Positions 44,714 to 51,750 of a DNA stretch of 64,000 nt are shown piece by piece (position 1 is the first letter of the stretch; every line of letters starts with the position of its first letter). A model generated the notes under the pieces. It ran no database searches. It saw only the letters and a program-made list of their open reading frames with translations, and had not been told where the DNA came from. The position numbers and the translations under genes are program-made. The DNA comes from Halobacillus litoralis (lineage in GTDB: Bacteria; Bacillota; Bacilli; Bacillales; Halobacillaceae), in assembly GCF_020524025.1 (NCBI RefSeq), contig NZ_JAIVKN010000002.1, positions 988,577-1,052,576 on the forward strand, given 5' to 3'.

Positions 44714-45397
44714 TTACGTCAATAAATGACTGGAGCGCCATTTGCGGGACTGCTGAATGAAATGTCCGATTTTTTCAAGCACAGGTTCAATGCTCGTTTT
44801 ATCATTCAATACATCATAATCTGCAATGTTTAAGCGTAAAACAGGGCAGGAGTTGAAATTATCAATCCAATTGTCATAACGCTTGAACATTTCTTCCCAA
44901 TATTCAACAGGTGTTTCCTGCTCCATTGGGCGTCCGCGTTCCTTAATCCGGGAAAGGACATCGTCAAAGGACCCTTCCAGATAAATGAGAAGATCAGGAT
45001 GCGGGAAGTAAGGTGTCATGACCATGGCATCGAAAAGGTTACGGTACGTTTCGTAATCAATGCCGGACATGGTTCCTTTTTCATAATGCATACGGGCAAA
45101 GATGCCTGTATCTTCATAAATGGATCGGTCTTGGATAAAACCGCCGCCATACTCGAATATTTTTTTCTGTTCTTTAAACCGTTCTGCCAGGAAATAAATT
45201 TGCAAGTGGAAACTCCAGCGTTCGAAATCCTGATAAAATTTATCCAGATACGGATTCGTATCCACTTTTTCAAAGGATGTGCGGAAGTTAAGAGCGTCAG
45301 CAATAGCATTCGTCATTGTGGACTTTCCAACGCCGACTGTACCTGCAATCGTTATGACGCTGTCATGTGGTATACCATAGCGTTCACGTGCATTCAT
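44714..45397 (-). CDS. dck: Deoxyadenosine/deoxycytidine kinase Dck
   Basis: A 227-residue deoxynucleoside kinase for dA/dC salvage. The P-loop is GTVGVGKS (19-26). It is close to B. subtilis Dck (YaaG) throughout, for example NPYLDKFYQDFERWSFHLQI, QDRSIYEDTGIF and MVMTPYFPHPDLLIYLEG. Its ATG overlaps the dgk stop (ATGA), so the kinases are coupled. Position after serS and tRNA-Ser on the minus strand is as in B. subtilis. Confidence 0.95.
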   Translation of the reverse strand: MNARERYGIPHDSVITIAGTVGVGKSTMTNAIADALNFRTSFEKVDTNPYLDKFYQDFERWSFHLQIYFLAERFKEQKKIFEYGGGFIQDRSIYEDTGIFARMHYEKGTMSGIDYETYRNLFDAMVMTPYFPHPDLLIYLEGSFDDVLSRIKERGRPMEQETPVEYWEEMFKRYDNWIDNFNSCPVLRLNIADYDVLNDKTSIEPVLEKIGHFIQQSRKWRSSHLLT

Positions 45398-46035
45398 TTA
45401 ATAACTTCTCCTTTATTTAAATGTTGCTCAATTTGATCAACAATATAGTTAAGATCGTCTTGATGTTTTACGAAGTCCAAGTTGTCTCCATTCAGGCGGA
45501 TAACCGGAATGTCCGGATGCGTGGCTTCAAAGTGCTTCATAAAGTCATCATAGTCCTGAGAGAGTTGCTCAAGATAAGATGGTTGTATATTAGCCTCGAC
45601 ATCACGATTGCGCATGCGTATACGCTCAAGCAGCGTATCTAAACTCGCATGTAGATAAACAACCATGTTTGGTTTAGGCATATCGTTTGTTAATATATCA
45701 AAAATTTGCGCGTACTTGTCAAATTGGTCTTCCCTCAGTGTTCTACGGGCAAAGATCATATTCTTTGAAATGTGGTAATCCGCAACCACCGGCTTCCCTG
45801 ACTGCAAATACTTGCGATCAATGTCTTCAAGCTGCTTAAAACGATTGCACAAAAAGAACATTTCCGTCTGGAAGCTCCATTCTTCAATATTATCGTAAAA
45901 CTTGCCTAAAAATGGGTTCTCCTCGACGATTTCCTTCAGCAAATGAAAATCAAACTGGGAGGCGAGCTTTTTAGACAGAGACGTTTTCCCAACCCCAATG
46001 GGCCCTTCAACGGATATGAAAGGTAGATCTCCCAT
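45394..46035 (-). CDS. dgk: Deoxyguanosine kinase Dgk
   Basis: A 213-residue deoxynucleoside kinase matching B. subtilis Dgk (YaaF). The P-loop is GPIGVGKT (11-18). ENPFLGKFYDNIEEWSFQTEM and DYHISKNMIFARRTL are typical of the dG kinase branch. It is the first gene of the dgk-dck pair. ATG with GGAGGAAAAGAG upstream. Confidence 0.95.
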   Translation of the reverse strand: MGDLPFISVEGPIGVGKTSLSKKLASQFDFHLLKEIVEENPFLGKFYDNIEEWSFQTEMFFLCNRFKQLEDIDRKYLQSGKPVVADYHISKNMIFARRTLREDQFDKYAQIFDILTNDMPKPNMVVYLHASLDTLLERIRMRNRDVEANIQPSYLEQLSQDYDDFMKHFEATHPDIPVIRLNGDNLDFVKHQDDLNYIVDQIEQHLNKGEVIK

Positions 46036-46193
46036 CTCTTTTCCTCCTTCAAACTCAATTCAAAAAATCCCGAACAATCATTAGAATCATTGTTTATATT
46101 ACATAAAACGATACTTTTTGACAGACAAATACCATTTTATCATATACCTCCGCCGGAAGTAACATGCGAGACATATTTTTAAAACGGGAAAGC

Positions 46194-46222
46194 TTTTCAT
46201 TCTTTGGATTCTTTTGTATAAT
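46194..46222 (+). promoter_or_regulatory. Promoter of tRNA-Arg
   Basis: TTTTCA (46194-46199), a 17-bp spacer and TATAAT (46217-46222), ending 19 bp before the tRNA 5' end. Confidence 0.65.
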
Positions 46223-46241
46223 AATATTCGTACGTTCATAA

Positions 46242-46314
46242 GCCCCCGTAGCTCAGGGGATAGAGCATCGGTTTCCTAAACCGTGTGCCGCAGGTTCGAA
46301 TCCTGCCGGGGGCG
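46242..46314 (+). tRNA. tRNA-Arg (anticodon CCU)
   Basis: 73 nt without encoded CCA. Acceptor arms GCCCCCG and CGGGGGC pair, and the D arm is GCTCAGGGGATAGAGC. The anticodon loop is TTCCTAA with CCT at 46275-46277. The T arm is CAGG-TTCGAAT-CCTG. The first pair of the anticodon stem is a U-U mismatch. A terminator follows directly. Confidence 0.95.
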
Positions 46315-46317
46315 CTG

Positions 46318-46348
46318 GCTGAAGCTTTTATAAGCTTCAGCTTTTTTT
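46318..46348 (+). terminator. Intrinsic terminator of tRNA-Arg
   Basis: GCTGAAGCTT and AAGCTTCAGC form a perfect stem around TTATA, followed by TTTTTTT. Confidence 0.93.
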
Positions 46349-46358
46349 ATGGGCTCAT

Positions 46359-47036
46359 TCAGGACAGATTTTTAATCATATTGATCTTTCTTCTGCTCCA
46401 TGTGTTCAGCCAGAGTACCGCACTAAAACCGAGGGATAAAATAATCATCACCCACATCAAAGCTTCCTCCATCCTGTTGGCTTCCACTGCGAAGTAAATG
46501 GCTAACGGAATGGTATCGGTTTTTCCTGGAATATAACCGGCGATCATTAATGTCGCCCCGAATTCACCCAGGGAGCGGGCAAAAGTCATTACCAAACCAG
46601 CCAAAAGACCGGGCCAGGCGAGTGGAAAAGAGATACTGAAGAATACTTTCCGTTTCGAGGCGCCCATCGTAAAGGCGGCATCCTCTAAATCTACGTTATA
46701 ATTTTGGAAAGCAGCAGCAGCACTTTGATACATTAAGGGGAAGGAGACAACAGCTGAAGCGATGACAGCTCCTGTCCAGGAGAACACGATCTGGACTCCG
46801 AACCACTCCATCAGCAATTGTCCAATCCAGCCGTTTCTTCCAAACAAATAAAGAAGACCAAAGCCAATGACTGTAGGTGGAAGGACGAGTGGCAGCAGGA
46901 GCAGGGATTCCAGAATACTTTTCCCGGGAAATAATTTTCTTGTAATCCACCGTGCAGCAAGTGTTCCAGTAATAAATACAATGGTTGTAGCTATACATGC
47001 GACCTTTAATGAGAGGAATAATGGGCTCAAATCCAT
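46359..47036 (-). CDS. modB: Molybdate ABC transporter permease ModB
   Basis: A 225-residue permease with five membrane spans. It has the MetI-type coupling loop EDAAFTMGASKRKVFFSISFPLAWPGLLAG (about 137-166) and the ModB feature ARSLGEFGATLMIAGYIPGKTDTIPLAIY. It lies 4 bp after modA. No modC ATPase gene is adjacent. A Noc-binding-site-like palindrome lies inside the gene. Confidence 0.92.
   Translation of the reverse strand: MDLSPLFLSLKVACIATTIVFITGTLAARWITRKLFPGKSILESLLLLPLVLPPTVIGFGLLYLFGRNGWIGQLLMEWFGVQIVFSWTGAVIASAVVSFPLMYQSAAAAFQNYNVDLEDAAFTMGASKRKVFFSISFPLAWPGLLAGLVMTFARSLGEFGATLMIAGYIPGKTDTIPLAIYFAVEANRMEEALMWVMIILSLGFSAVLWLNTWSRRKINMIKNLS
46921..46934. other. Noc binding site (NBS) candidate
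   Basis: TTTTCCCGGGAAAT matches the Noc consensus ATTTCCCGGGAAAT at 13 of 14 positions. It is inside modB, on the right arm of the origin domain where NBS sites are expected. A weaker resemblance (TTTCCCGGAAAG) occurs near 59850. Confidence 0.6.
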
Positions 47037-47040
47037 CGGA

Positions 47041-47823
47041 CTACATTCCTCCCGCAGTATTGGTGAAACCGAAATCTTTAAGGGTTTCTCTTACTTTCGG
47101 TTCTTCTCTTAGAAACGAGAAAAACTGCCGGGCTTCATCCTCAGTCCGGCTCTCCGAAATAGTTACACCTGAATATAGAATCGGTTTATGTAGATTCGTG
47201 TCGAATTCAGCTTTAACTTCTGCCTTTTCTGATATGACAGCATCACTGTTATAAACCATTCCATAATCCACTTCACCTGTCTCGACATACGTAAGCACAT
47301 GCCGGACATCACTCCCAAAAACCATGCTGCCTTTTAATTGTTCCCATATTTGAATCGTTTCCAGTGCTTCTTTCGTATAGGTACCTGCAGGAACACTTTC
47401 TGGATTTCCGACAGCAATCTCTATATCGGACGGTAATTGTTTCAGATCATCTATATGACTGATCGCTTTATGGTCAGGCCTGCCTACCACCACAATTTGA
47501 TTGGAAGCAAACTCGTAATAGCTGCTGTCATTAATCAATCCGCGTTCTTTTAGGTAGGTCGTCCACTTCGTATCTGCAGATAGAAAGACATCAACCGGCG
47601 CACCCTGCTCAATTTGTCTTGCCAGTTTCCCCGAGCTTGCCAGAGTCAGGTCTACTTCTATATTGTATTCTTTTTCAAATAGGGGAATGATTTCATCCAT
47701 GACGTCCGTAAGACTTGCCGCCGCAGCTATGGTGATATGCTTTTCATTGGCAGCTTGGGCGCAGCTGGTTAACAGAAATGTGGTCATTCCAATCACTATA
47801 ATCGTCACCAGTCGTTTTTTCAT
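47041..47823 (-). CDS. modA: Molybdate-binding lipoprotein ModA
   Basis: A 260-residue periplasmic-binding-type lipoprotein. The lipobox is LLTSC (cysteine about 21). Family motifs are ITIAAAASLTDVMDEI, LTLASSGKLARQIEQGAPVDVFLSAD and VGNPESVPAGTYTKEAL. It captures molybdate or tungstate for ModB. First gene of modAB, divergent from the M50-type gene. Confidence 0.93.
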   Translation of the reverse strand: MKKRLVTIIVIGMTTFLLTSCAQAANEKHITIAAAASLTDVMDEIIPLFEKEYNIEVDLTLASSGKLARQIEQGAPVDVFLSADTKWTTYLKERGLINDSSYYEFASNQIVVVGRPDHKAISHIDDLKQLPSDIEIAVGNPESVPAGTYTKEALETIQIWEQLKGSMVFGSDVRHVLTYVETGEVDYGMVYNSDAVISEKAEVKAEFDTNLHKPILYSGVTISESRTEDEARQFFSFLREEPKVRETLKDFGFTNTAGGM

Positions 47824-48024
47824 ATGTATCTTCCTTCCTCAATCGCCTATTGTTCTTTATGAAGGCAGATTGAAAATGATTTTAATATAAGAAAGGATTT
47901 TCTAATTCTTTCAGCCTCTCTAATTAAGAAAGAGAATGATATCTGCTTTCCTTAATACTAACAATATCGTGCAGGAGTGCCTACTTATAAGGAATAAATT
48001 ATACACTCAGAAAGGACGTCATTT

Positions 48025-48681
48025 ATGAAAATGCAGATCACAGTGGCCTTGATCCTGGCCCTTCTCCTTACTCAGATGCCGATCGTAGGTAAGTATTTTG
48101 CTATCTTAAATACAATGATCCATGAAACGGGTCATTCTTTAACAGCTTTACTAACTGGGGGTGAAGTCAGAAGGATTTCCTTATTCCCAAATACATCCGG
48201 GACCACTCTTACCGGCCACTCTTCCTGGATCAGCCACTTCTTTACAAGCATCGCCGGCTATGTGTTTGCCTCGTTTTTTGCCTTTTTGTTCTTTGTACTT
48301 ATAAGTCAGGGCCGGAGCAGGTGGATTATCTATATTCTATTAGGTTTCTTGGCCGTCCATTTATTATTCTGGGTGCGCAACGTCTATGGCGTTTTCTGGA
48401 TTATCACCTTTGGGGCAGGATTTTTATGGATGCTTCGGAGCGGTCCTGAGTCCTTCATTCAGTTTGTTCTCCTCTTTTTGGCTTCTATTGTTCTTGTTGA
48501 ATCTGTAACCAGCGCTTTTGAAATTATGTGGATTAGTTTTGTATCTCCAGGAGAGGCAGGAGACGCGGCGAATTTGGTGCGAGCGGTAAAAATTGTCCCT
48601 GCACCTGTTTGGGGAGTTCTCTTTTTTGTACAGTCGATCTATTTTACCCTTCTGGCTCTCAAGCGTGTCTATTCCTTTTGA
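48025..48681 (+). CDS. M50 family (M50B-like) membrane metalloprotease
   Basis: A 218-residue membrane protein with about six hydrophobic segments. The zinc-binding HExxH motif is HETGH (33-37) inside a membrane segment, followed by LTALLTGGEVRRISLFPN, characteristic of the peptidase M50B-like group. A site-2-protease-like role is possible, but the second DxG-type ligand motif is not clear to me. Single gene; AGAAAGGACGTC precedes the ATG. Confidence 0.82.
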   Translation: MKMQITVALILALLLTQMPIVGKYFAILNTMIHETGHSLTALLTGGEVRRISLFPNTSGTTLTGHSSWISHFFTSIAGYVFASFFAFLFFVLISQGRSRWIIYILLGFLAVHLLFWVRNVYGVFWIITFGAGFLWMLRSGPESFIQFVLLFLASIVLVESVTSAFEIMWISFVSPGEAGDAANLVRAVKIVPAPVWGVLFFVQSIYFTLLALKRVYSF

Positions 48682-48785
48682 GTAGGTGCAGAAGAGAACA
48701 AAAAAAGATAAAAATCCGCACTTGCCCTTCCTTACATACCTGATCTGAATATGGTAGTAAAGTAAGGAAGAGAGGAGGGAATTAA

Positions 48786-48896
48786 ATGAGCGGAGGATAT
48801 GGTGGCGGATTTGCGCTATTGGTTGTTTTGTTCATCCTTTTGATTATCATTGGTGCATCTTTTGTAGGTGGCCGTGGATATGGATACGGATACTAA
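48786..48896 (+). CDS. YjcZ family small sporulation protein
   Basis: A 36-residue peptide, MSGGYGGGFALLVVLFILLI followed by IIGASFVGGRGYGYGY. A Gly/Tyr-rich head and tail flank one membrane span, the mark of the YjcZ/YczN-type small spore proteins of Bacillus. GAGAGGAGGGAATTAA gives a strong ribosome site. The role is unknown. A GC-rich hairpin follows the stop. Confidence 0.88.
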   Translation: MSGGYGGGFALLVVLFILLIIIGASFVGGRGYGYGY

Positions 48897-48904
48897 TAAA
48901 TAAC

Positions 48905-48928
48905 AGCGGGGAAATCCCCGCTTCTACA
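48905..48928 (+). terminator. Hairpin terminator after the YjcZ-like gene
   Basis: AGCGGGGA and TCCCCGCT pair around AA, followed by only a short T stretch (TCTACAT), so termination may be incomplete. Confidence 0.65.
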
Positions 48929-49000
48929 TAATAAGAAACGTTTTTCATGAATCATTTCAGGGTATAAGGAAGTAGAAAAAAGCGGACGGAGGAATATCTT

Positions 49001-49252
49001 ATGGACTTAACAGAAAATCTAATCGCCCAGGGCTATGATCACATCGACATTCTTTTGGTGGATGAAAATAGAGAGCAGACAACAGTGGCTGATATCAGCT
49101 TAAACAAAGTAACGGACTTGGAGTACAAGCTTTACTTAGACCCGGAAACCATTACTTATCATTTTGATGAGGAGAACCCTTATTTTCAGGCGACTCAAAA
49201 GGATGAATCAGGCCAGGATAAAATGGTCAAAGGCTTTATATTGGAATGGTAA
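49001..49252 (+). CDS. Hypothetical 83-residue acidic protein
   Basis: I do not recognise this protein. It is acidic, soluble and has no signal peptide. The sequence alternates strands and short loops (DHIDILLVDENREQTTVADI, DLEYKLYLDPETITYHFDEE). CGGAGGAATATCTT is well placed before the ATG, and a terminator follows at once, so it is a real single-gene unit. Its neighbours (YjcZ-like peptide, aldehyde dehydrogenase) do not suggest a role. Confidence 0.75.
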   Translation: MDLTENLIAQGYDHIDILLVDENREQTTVADISLNKVTDLEYKLYLDPETITYHFDEENPYFQATQKDESGQDKMVKGFILEW

Positions 49253-49281
49253 AAAAAGTCCTCTCTGCAGGACTTTTTTTA
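49251..49281. terminator. Bidirectional-looking terminator after the 83-residue protein gene
   Basis: AAAAAAAGTCCT and AGGACTTTTTTT form a perfect stem around CTCTGC. Confidence 0.9.
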
Positions 49282-49413
49282 ATTTCACAAGATAAAAACG
49301 ATAGAATATGCGTTTTTACTGATAGGTCATTCTTTTAACCAGCATATTGTTTTGTTTAAAGAAAGAAAGATGATGGGAATTGAAGTGTAAACAAGCTTAG
49401 GAGGTAATGAGTT

Positions 49414-50865
49414 TTGCAAAAACACCAATTATATATCAATGGAGAGTATACAAATTCAGACGGATCTGAATGGATTGATGTCTTAAATCCAGCTACAGAA
49501 GAAGTAATTTCTCAAATACCTAAAGGAACGAAAAATGATGTCGAAAGAGCTGTGCAAGCAGCATCTGAAGCCCAGAAAGAGTGGGAATTAACTCCAAACA
49601 TAGAGCGTGGTAAACTGGTTCGAAAGCTTGGGGACAAAATTGAAGAAAACCGTGCAACCTTTATTGAGCTCCTTCAGGAAGAACAGGGGAAAGATTACGA
49701 GTTAGCAAGTGGTGAAATTGACCTGGCTATTGATTATTTCCGTTATATGTCTGAATGGGCACGCAGAATAGAAGGAGAAATTGTTCCGAGTGATCGTAAA
49801 AATGAAAACATTTTTGTATATAAAAAGCCAATCGGGGTAGTGGCAGGAATTGTTCCATGGAACTTCCCGATGTTTATTCTGGCTAGAAAAGTAGCGACAT
49901 CGCTTGTTACCGGCTGTACAATAGTCTTAAAACCGAGTCAGCAGACACCGAATACGGCTATGGAATTCACGAAAATCGTTGATTCTATGACAGATATTCC
50001 AAAAGGTGTCTACAACGTGGTCACAGGTACAGGTTCTGAAATCGGAAATACACTGGCCACACACCCGAACGTTCATATGATTACGATGACAGGCAGTGTT
50101 CAGGCAGGTACAAAGGTTATGGAAGCAGCGGCTCAAAATATAACAAAAGTAAACCTTGAGTTGGGCGGGAAAGCTCCAGCTATTGTAACAGCAAATGCTG
50201 ACTTGGATATTGCAGCAGATAGTATTACCACTTCCCGTTTAGCTAATAATGGTCAGGCCTGTACCAATGCTGAGCGCGTATATGTTCATGAAAGCGTAGC
50301 GGAGGAACTCATTTCTAAATTACGACATCGATTTGAGTCGAAGGTCCTTGGAGACCCACGTGAAAATAAAGAGGCAGATGTCGGTCCGCTTGTAAGTAAA
50401 GATCGACTGGAAGAGGTCGAATCGATGGTGAAAGAAGCGGTTAATGCAGGTGCGAAGGTTGAAATAGGCGGGGAAAGAGGAGATCAGGAACATGGATTTT
50501 TCTTTAAACCGACGATCCTCACGAATGTTGAGCATGATATGAAGGTTGTGCAGGAAGAAATCTTCGGACCGGTCATTCCGATCGCAACATTTAAGACACT
50601 CGATGAAGCTATTGAAAAAGGGAATGATACTGAATATGGATTGTCTTCATCCGTCTATACGGATGATATGAATGAAGCTATGCGAGTAGTGAATGAGCTT
50701 AAATTTGGTGAAACCTTTGTGAACCGTGAAAACTTCGAAGCTGTACAAGGGTACCATGCCGGTATGCGCAAGTCCGGTTTAGGCGGAGCAGATGGCAAAC
50801 ATGGAATGGAAGATTTCCTTGTTACTCAAGTGGTGTACATGCAGTATAAAGACGATAAACAATAA
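49414..50865 (+). CDS. Aldehyde dehydrogenase, AldA (lactaldehyde/glycolaldehyde) type
   Basis: A 483-residue NAD-dependent aldehyde dehydrogenase. The catalytic Cys283 is in NNGQACTNAERVYV, Glu249 in LELGGKAPA, and the cofactor region is TGSVQAGTKV. The C-terminus (KFGETFVNRENFEAVQGYHAG...GGADGKHG) is strongly like E. coli AldA, which oxidises lactaldehyde and glycolaldehyde; substrate assignment is by similarity only. TTG start after TTAGGAGGTAATG. Single gene with a shared terminator against queF. Confidence 0.9.
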   Translation: MQKHQLYINGEYTNSDGSEWIDVLNPATEEVISQIPKGTKNDVERAVQAASEAQKEWELTPNIERGKLVRKLGDKIEENRATFIELLQEEQGKDYELASGEIDLAIDYFRYMSEWARRIEGEIVPSDRKNENIFVYKKPIGVVAGIVPWNFPMFILARKVATSLVTGCTIVLKPSQQTPNTAMEFTKIVDSMTDIPKGVYNVVTGTGSEIGNTLATHPNVHMITMTGSVQAGTKVMEAAAQNITKVNLELGGKAPAIVTANADLDIAADSITTSRLANNGQACTNAERVYVHESVAEELISKLRHRFESKVLGDPRENKEADVGPLVSKDRLEEVESMVKEAVNAGAKVEIGGERGDQEHGFFFKPTILTNVEHDMKVVQEEIFGPVIPIATFKTLDEAIEKGNDTEYGLSSSVYTDDMNEAMRVVNELKFGETFVNRENFEAVQGYHAGMRKSGLGGADGKHGMEDFLVTQVVYMQYKDDKQ

Positions 50866-50869
50866 GACA

Positions 50870-50901
50870 AAAAAGGAGCCGCATAGAAGCGGCTCCTTTT
50901 T
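50870..50901. terminator. Bidirectional terminator between the ALDH gene and queF
   Basis: AAAAAGGAGCCGC and GCGGCTCCTTTTT form a perfect stem around ATAGAA. Confidence 0.93.
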
Positions 50902-50904
50902 CTA

Positions 50905-51399
50905 TTACCGGTTATCGATTTTCTCAGGGTAAAGATCGTGATTCATCAGGCGGTGATCAGCCATTTGTTCGTATTTCGTTCCCGGCTTTCCATAGTTACA
51001 ATAAGGATCGATTGAAATTCCGCCACGAGGTGTGAATTTCCCCCACACTTCGATGTAACGAGGATCCATAAGGTTAATAAGATCGTTCATGATGGTATTC
51101 ATGCTGTCTTCGTGAAAATCCCCATGGTTCCTGAAGCTGAATAAGTAAAGCTTCAATGATTTACTTTCTACCATCTTCACATCTGGAATATAGCTGATGT
51201 AAATCGTAGCAAAGTCCGGTTGTCTCGTTTTTGGACAAAGGGTTGTAAATTCAGGACAGTTGAATTTAACAAAATAGTCCCGGTTTGGGTGTTGGTTATC
51301 GAAGGTTTCCAGCACCTCAGGATCATATTCAAAAGAATAGGAAGTCCCCTGATTGCCGAGTAGAGATAAATCGAGTTCTTGATCGTTTCGTCCTGGCAT
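50905..51399 (-). CDS. queF: NADPH-dependent 7-cyano-7-deazaguanine reductase QueF
   Basis: A 164-residue tunnelling-fold enzyme that reduces preQ0 to preQ1 in queuosine biosynthesis. The nucleophile Cys55 is in [15 protein letters not shown], and the QueF motif ESKSLKLY begins at Glu78. Length fits the short Bacillus-type QueF. A preQ1-I riboswitch and terminator precede it, so its product preQ1 probably represses it. The queCDE genes are not in the window. Confidence 0.96.
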   Translation of the reverse strand: MPGRNDQELDLSLLGNQGTSYSFEYDPEVLETFDNQHPNRDYFVKFNCPEFTTLCPKTRQPDFATIYISYIPDVKMVESKSLKLYLFSFRNHGDFHEDSMNTIMNDLINLMDPRYIEVWGKFTPRGGISIDPYCNYGKPGTKYEQMADHRLMNHDLYPEKIDNR

Positions 51400-51429
51400 A
51401 ATAGCAGCTCCTTTATATTATAATAACCG

Positions 51430-51464
51430 AAAAAAAGCCCCAGCTGCTAAAGGCTGAGGCTTTT
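51430..51464 (-). terminator. preQ1-controlled terminator upstream of queF
   Basis: On the minus strand AAGCCTCAGC and GCTGGGGCTT pair with one mismatch, followed by TTTTTC. It is the expression platform of the riboswitch just upstream. Confidence 0.85.
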
Positions 51465-51479
51465 AATAAGACATCATCC

Positions 51480-51518
51480 TTAGTTTTTTATAGAGGGGTG
51501 AGCTAAGAAACCTCTGTA
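51480..51518 (-). promoter_or_regulatory. preQ1-I riboswitch upstream of queF
   Basis: Reading the minus strand, ATACAGAGGTTTCTTAGC is followed by TCACCCCTCTATAAAAAACT and AA. This matches the preQ1 class I aptamer: the AGAGG/CCTCT stem P1-like pairing, the loop TAGC..ACCC, and the A-rich tail AUAAAAAACUAA that makes the pseudoknot. Position before queF agrees. Confidence 0.93.
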
Positions 51519-51674
51519 TATGCTAGGTTCATTATATTAATGGGGGATAAGACTGTCAATTTTCGTCATACGCTTGTCCTAATTCTGTAAATCTTTGGAG
51601 AAATCACTTTAAATCTAATGAAGAATCACCTACAATAGAAGTAATTCATGAAATTTTCAGAAAAAACAAGGCGC

Positions 51675-51703
51675 AGCTCTGAAAAAATCAGAGCTTTCTT
51701 TAG
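51675..51703 (+). terminator. Hairpin with T-rich tail upstream of acsA
   Basis: AGCTCTGA and TCAGAGCT form an 8-bp stem around AAAAA, followed by TTCTTT. It is plus-directed with no gene upstream, so it may act in the acsA leader if the promoter lies before it. Confidence 0.5.
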
Positions 51704-51711
51704 CCACAAGC

Positions 51712-51725
51712 AGAAAACGTTTACA
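51712..51725 (+). promoter_or_regulatory. cre-like CcpA site upstream of acsA
   Basis: AGAAAACGTTTACA fits the catabolite-response consensus TGNAANCGNNNNCA except for the first base. acsA is CcpA-repressed in B. subtilis, which supports the call. Confidence 0.6.
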
Positions 51726-51750
51726 AAACATTCTTTTATGAGGTGATTTA

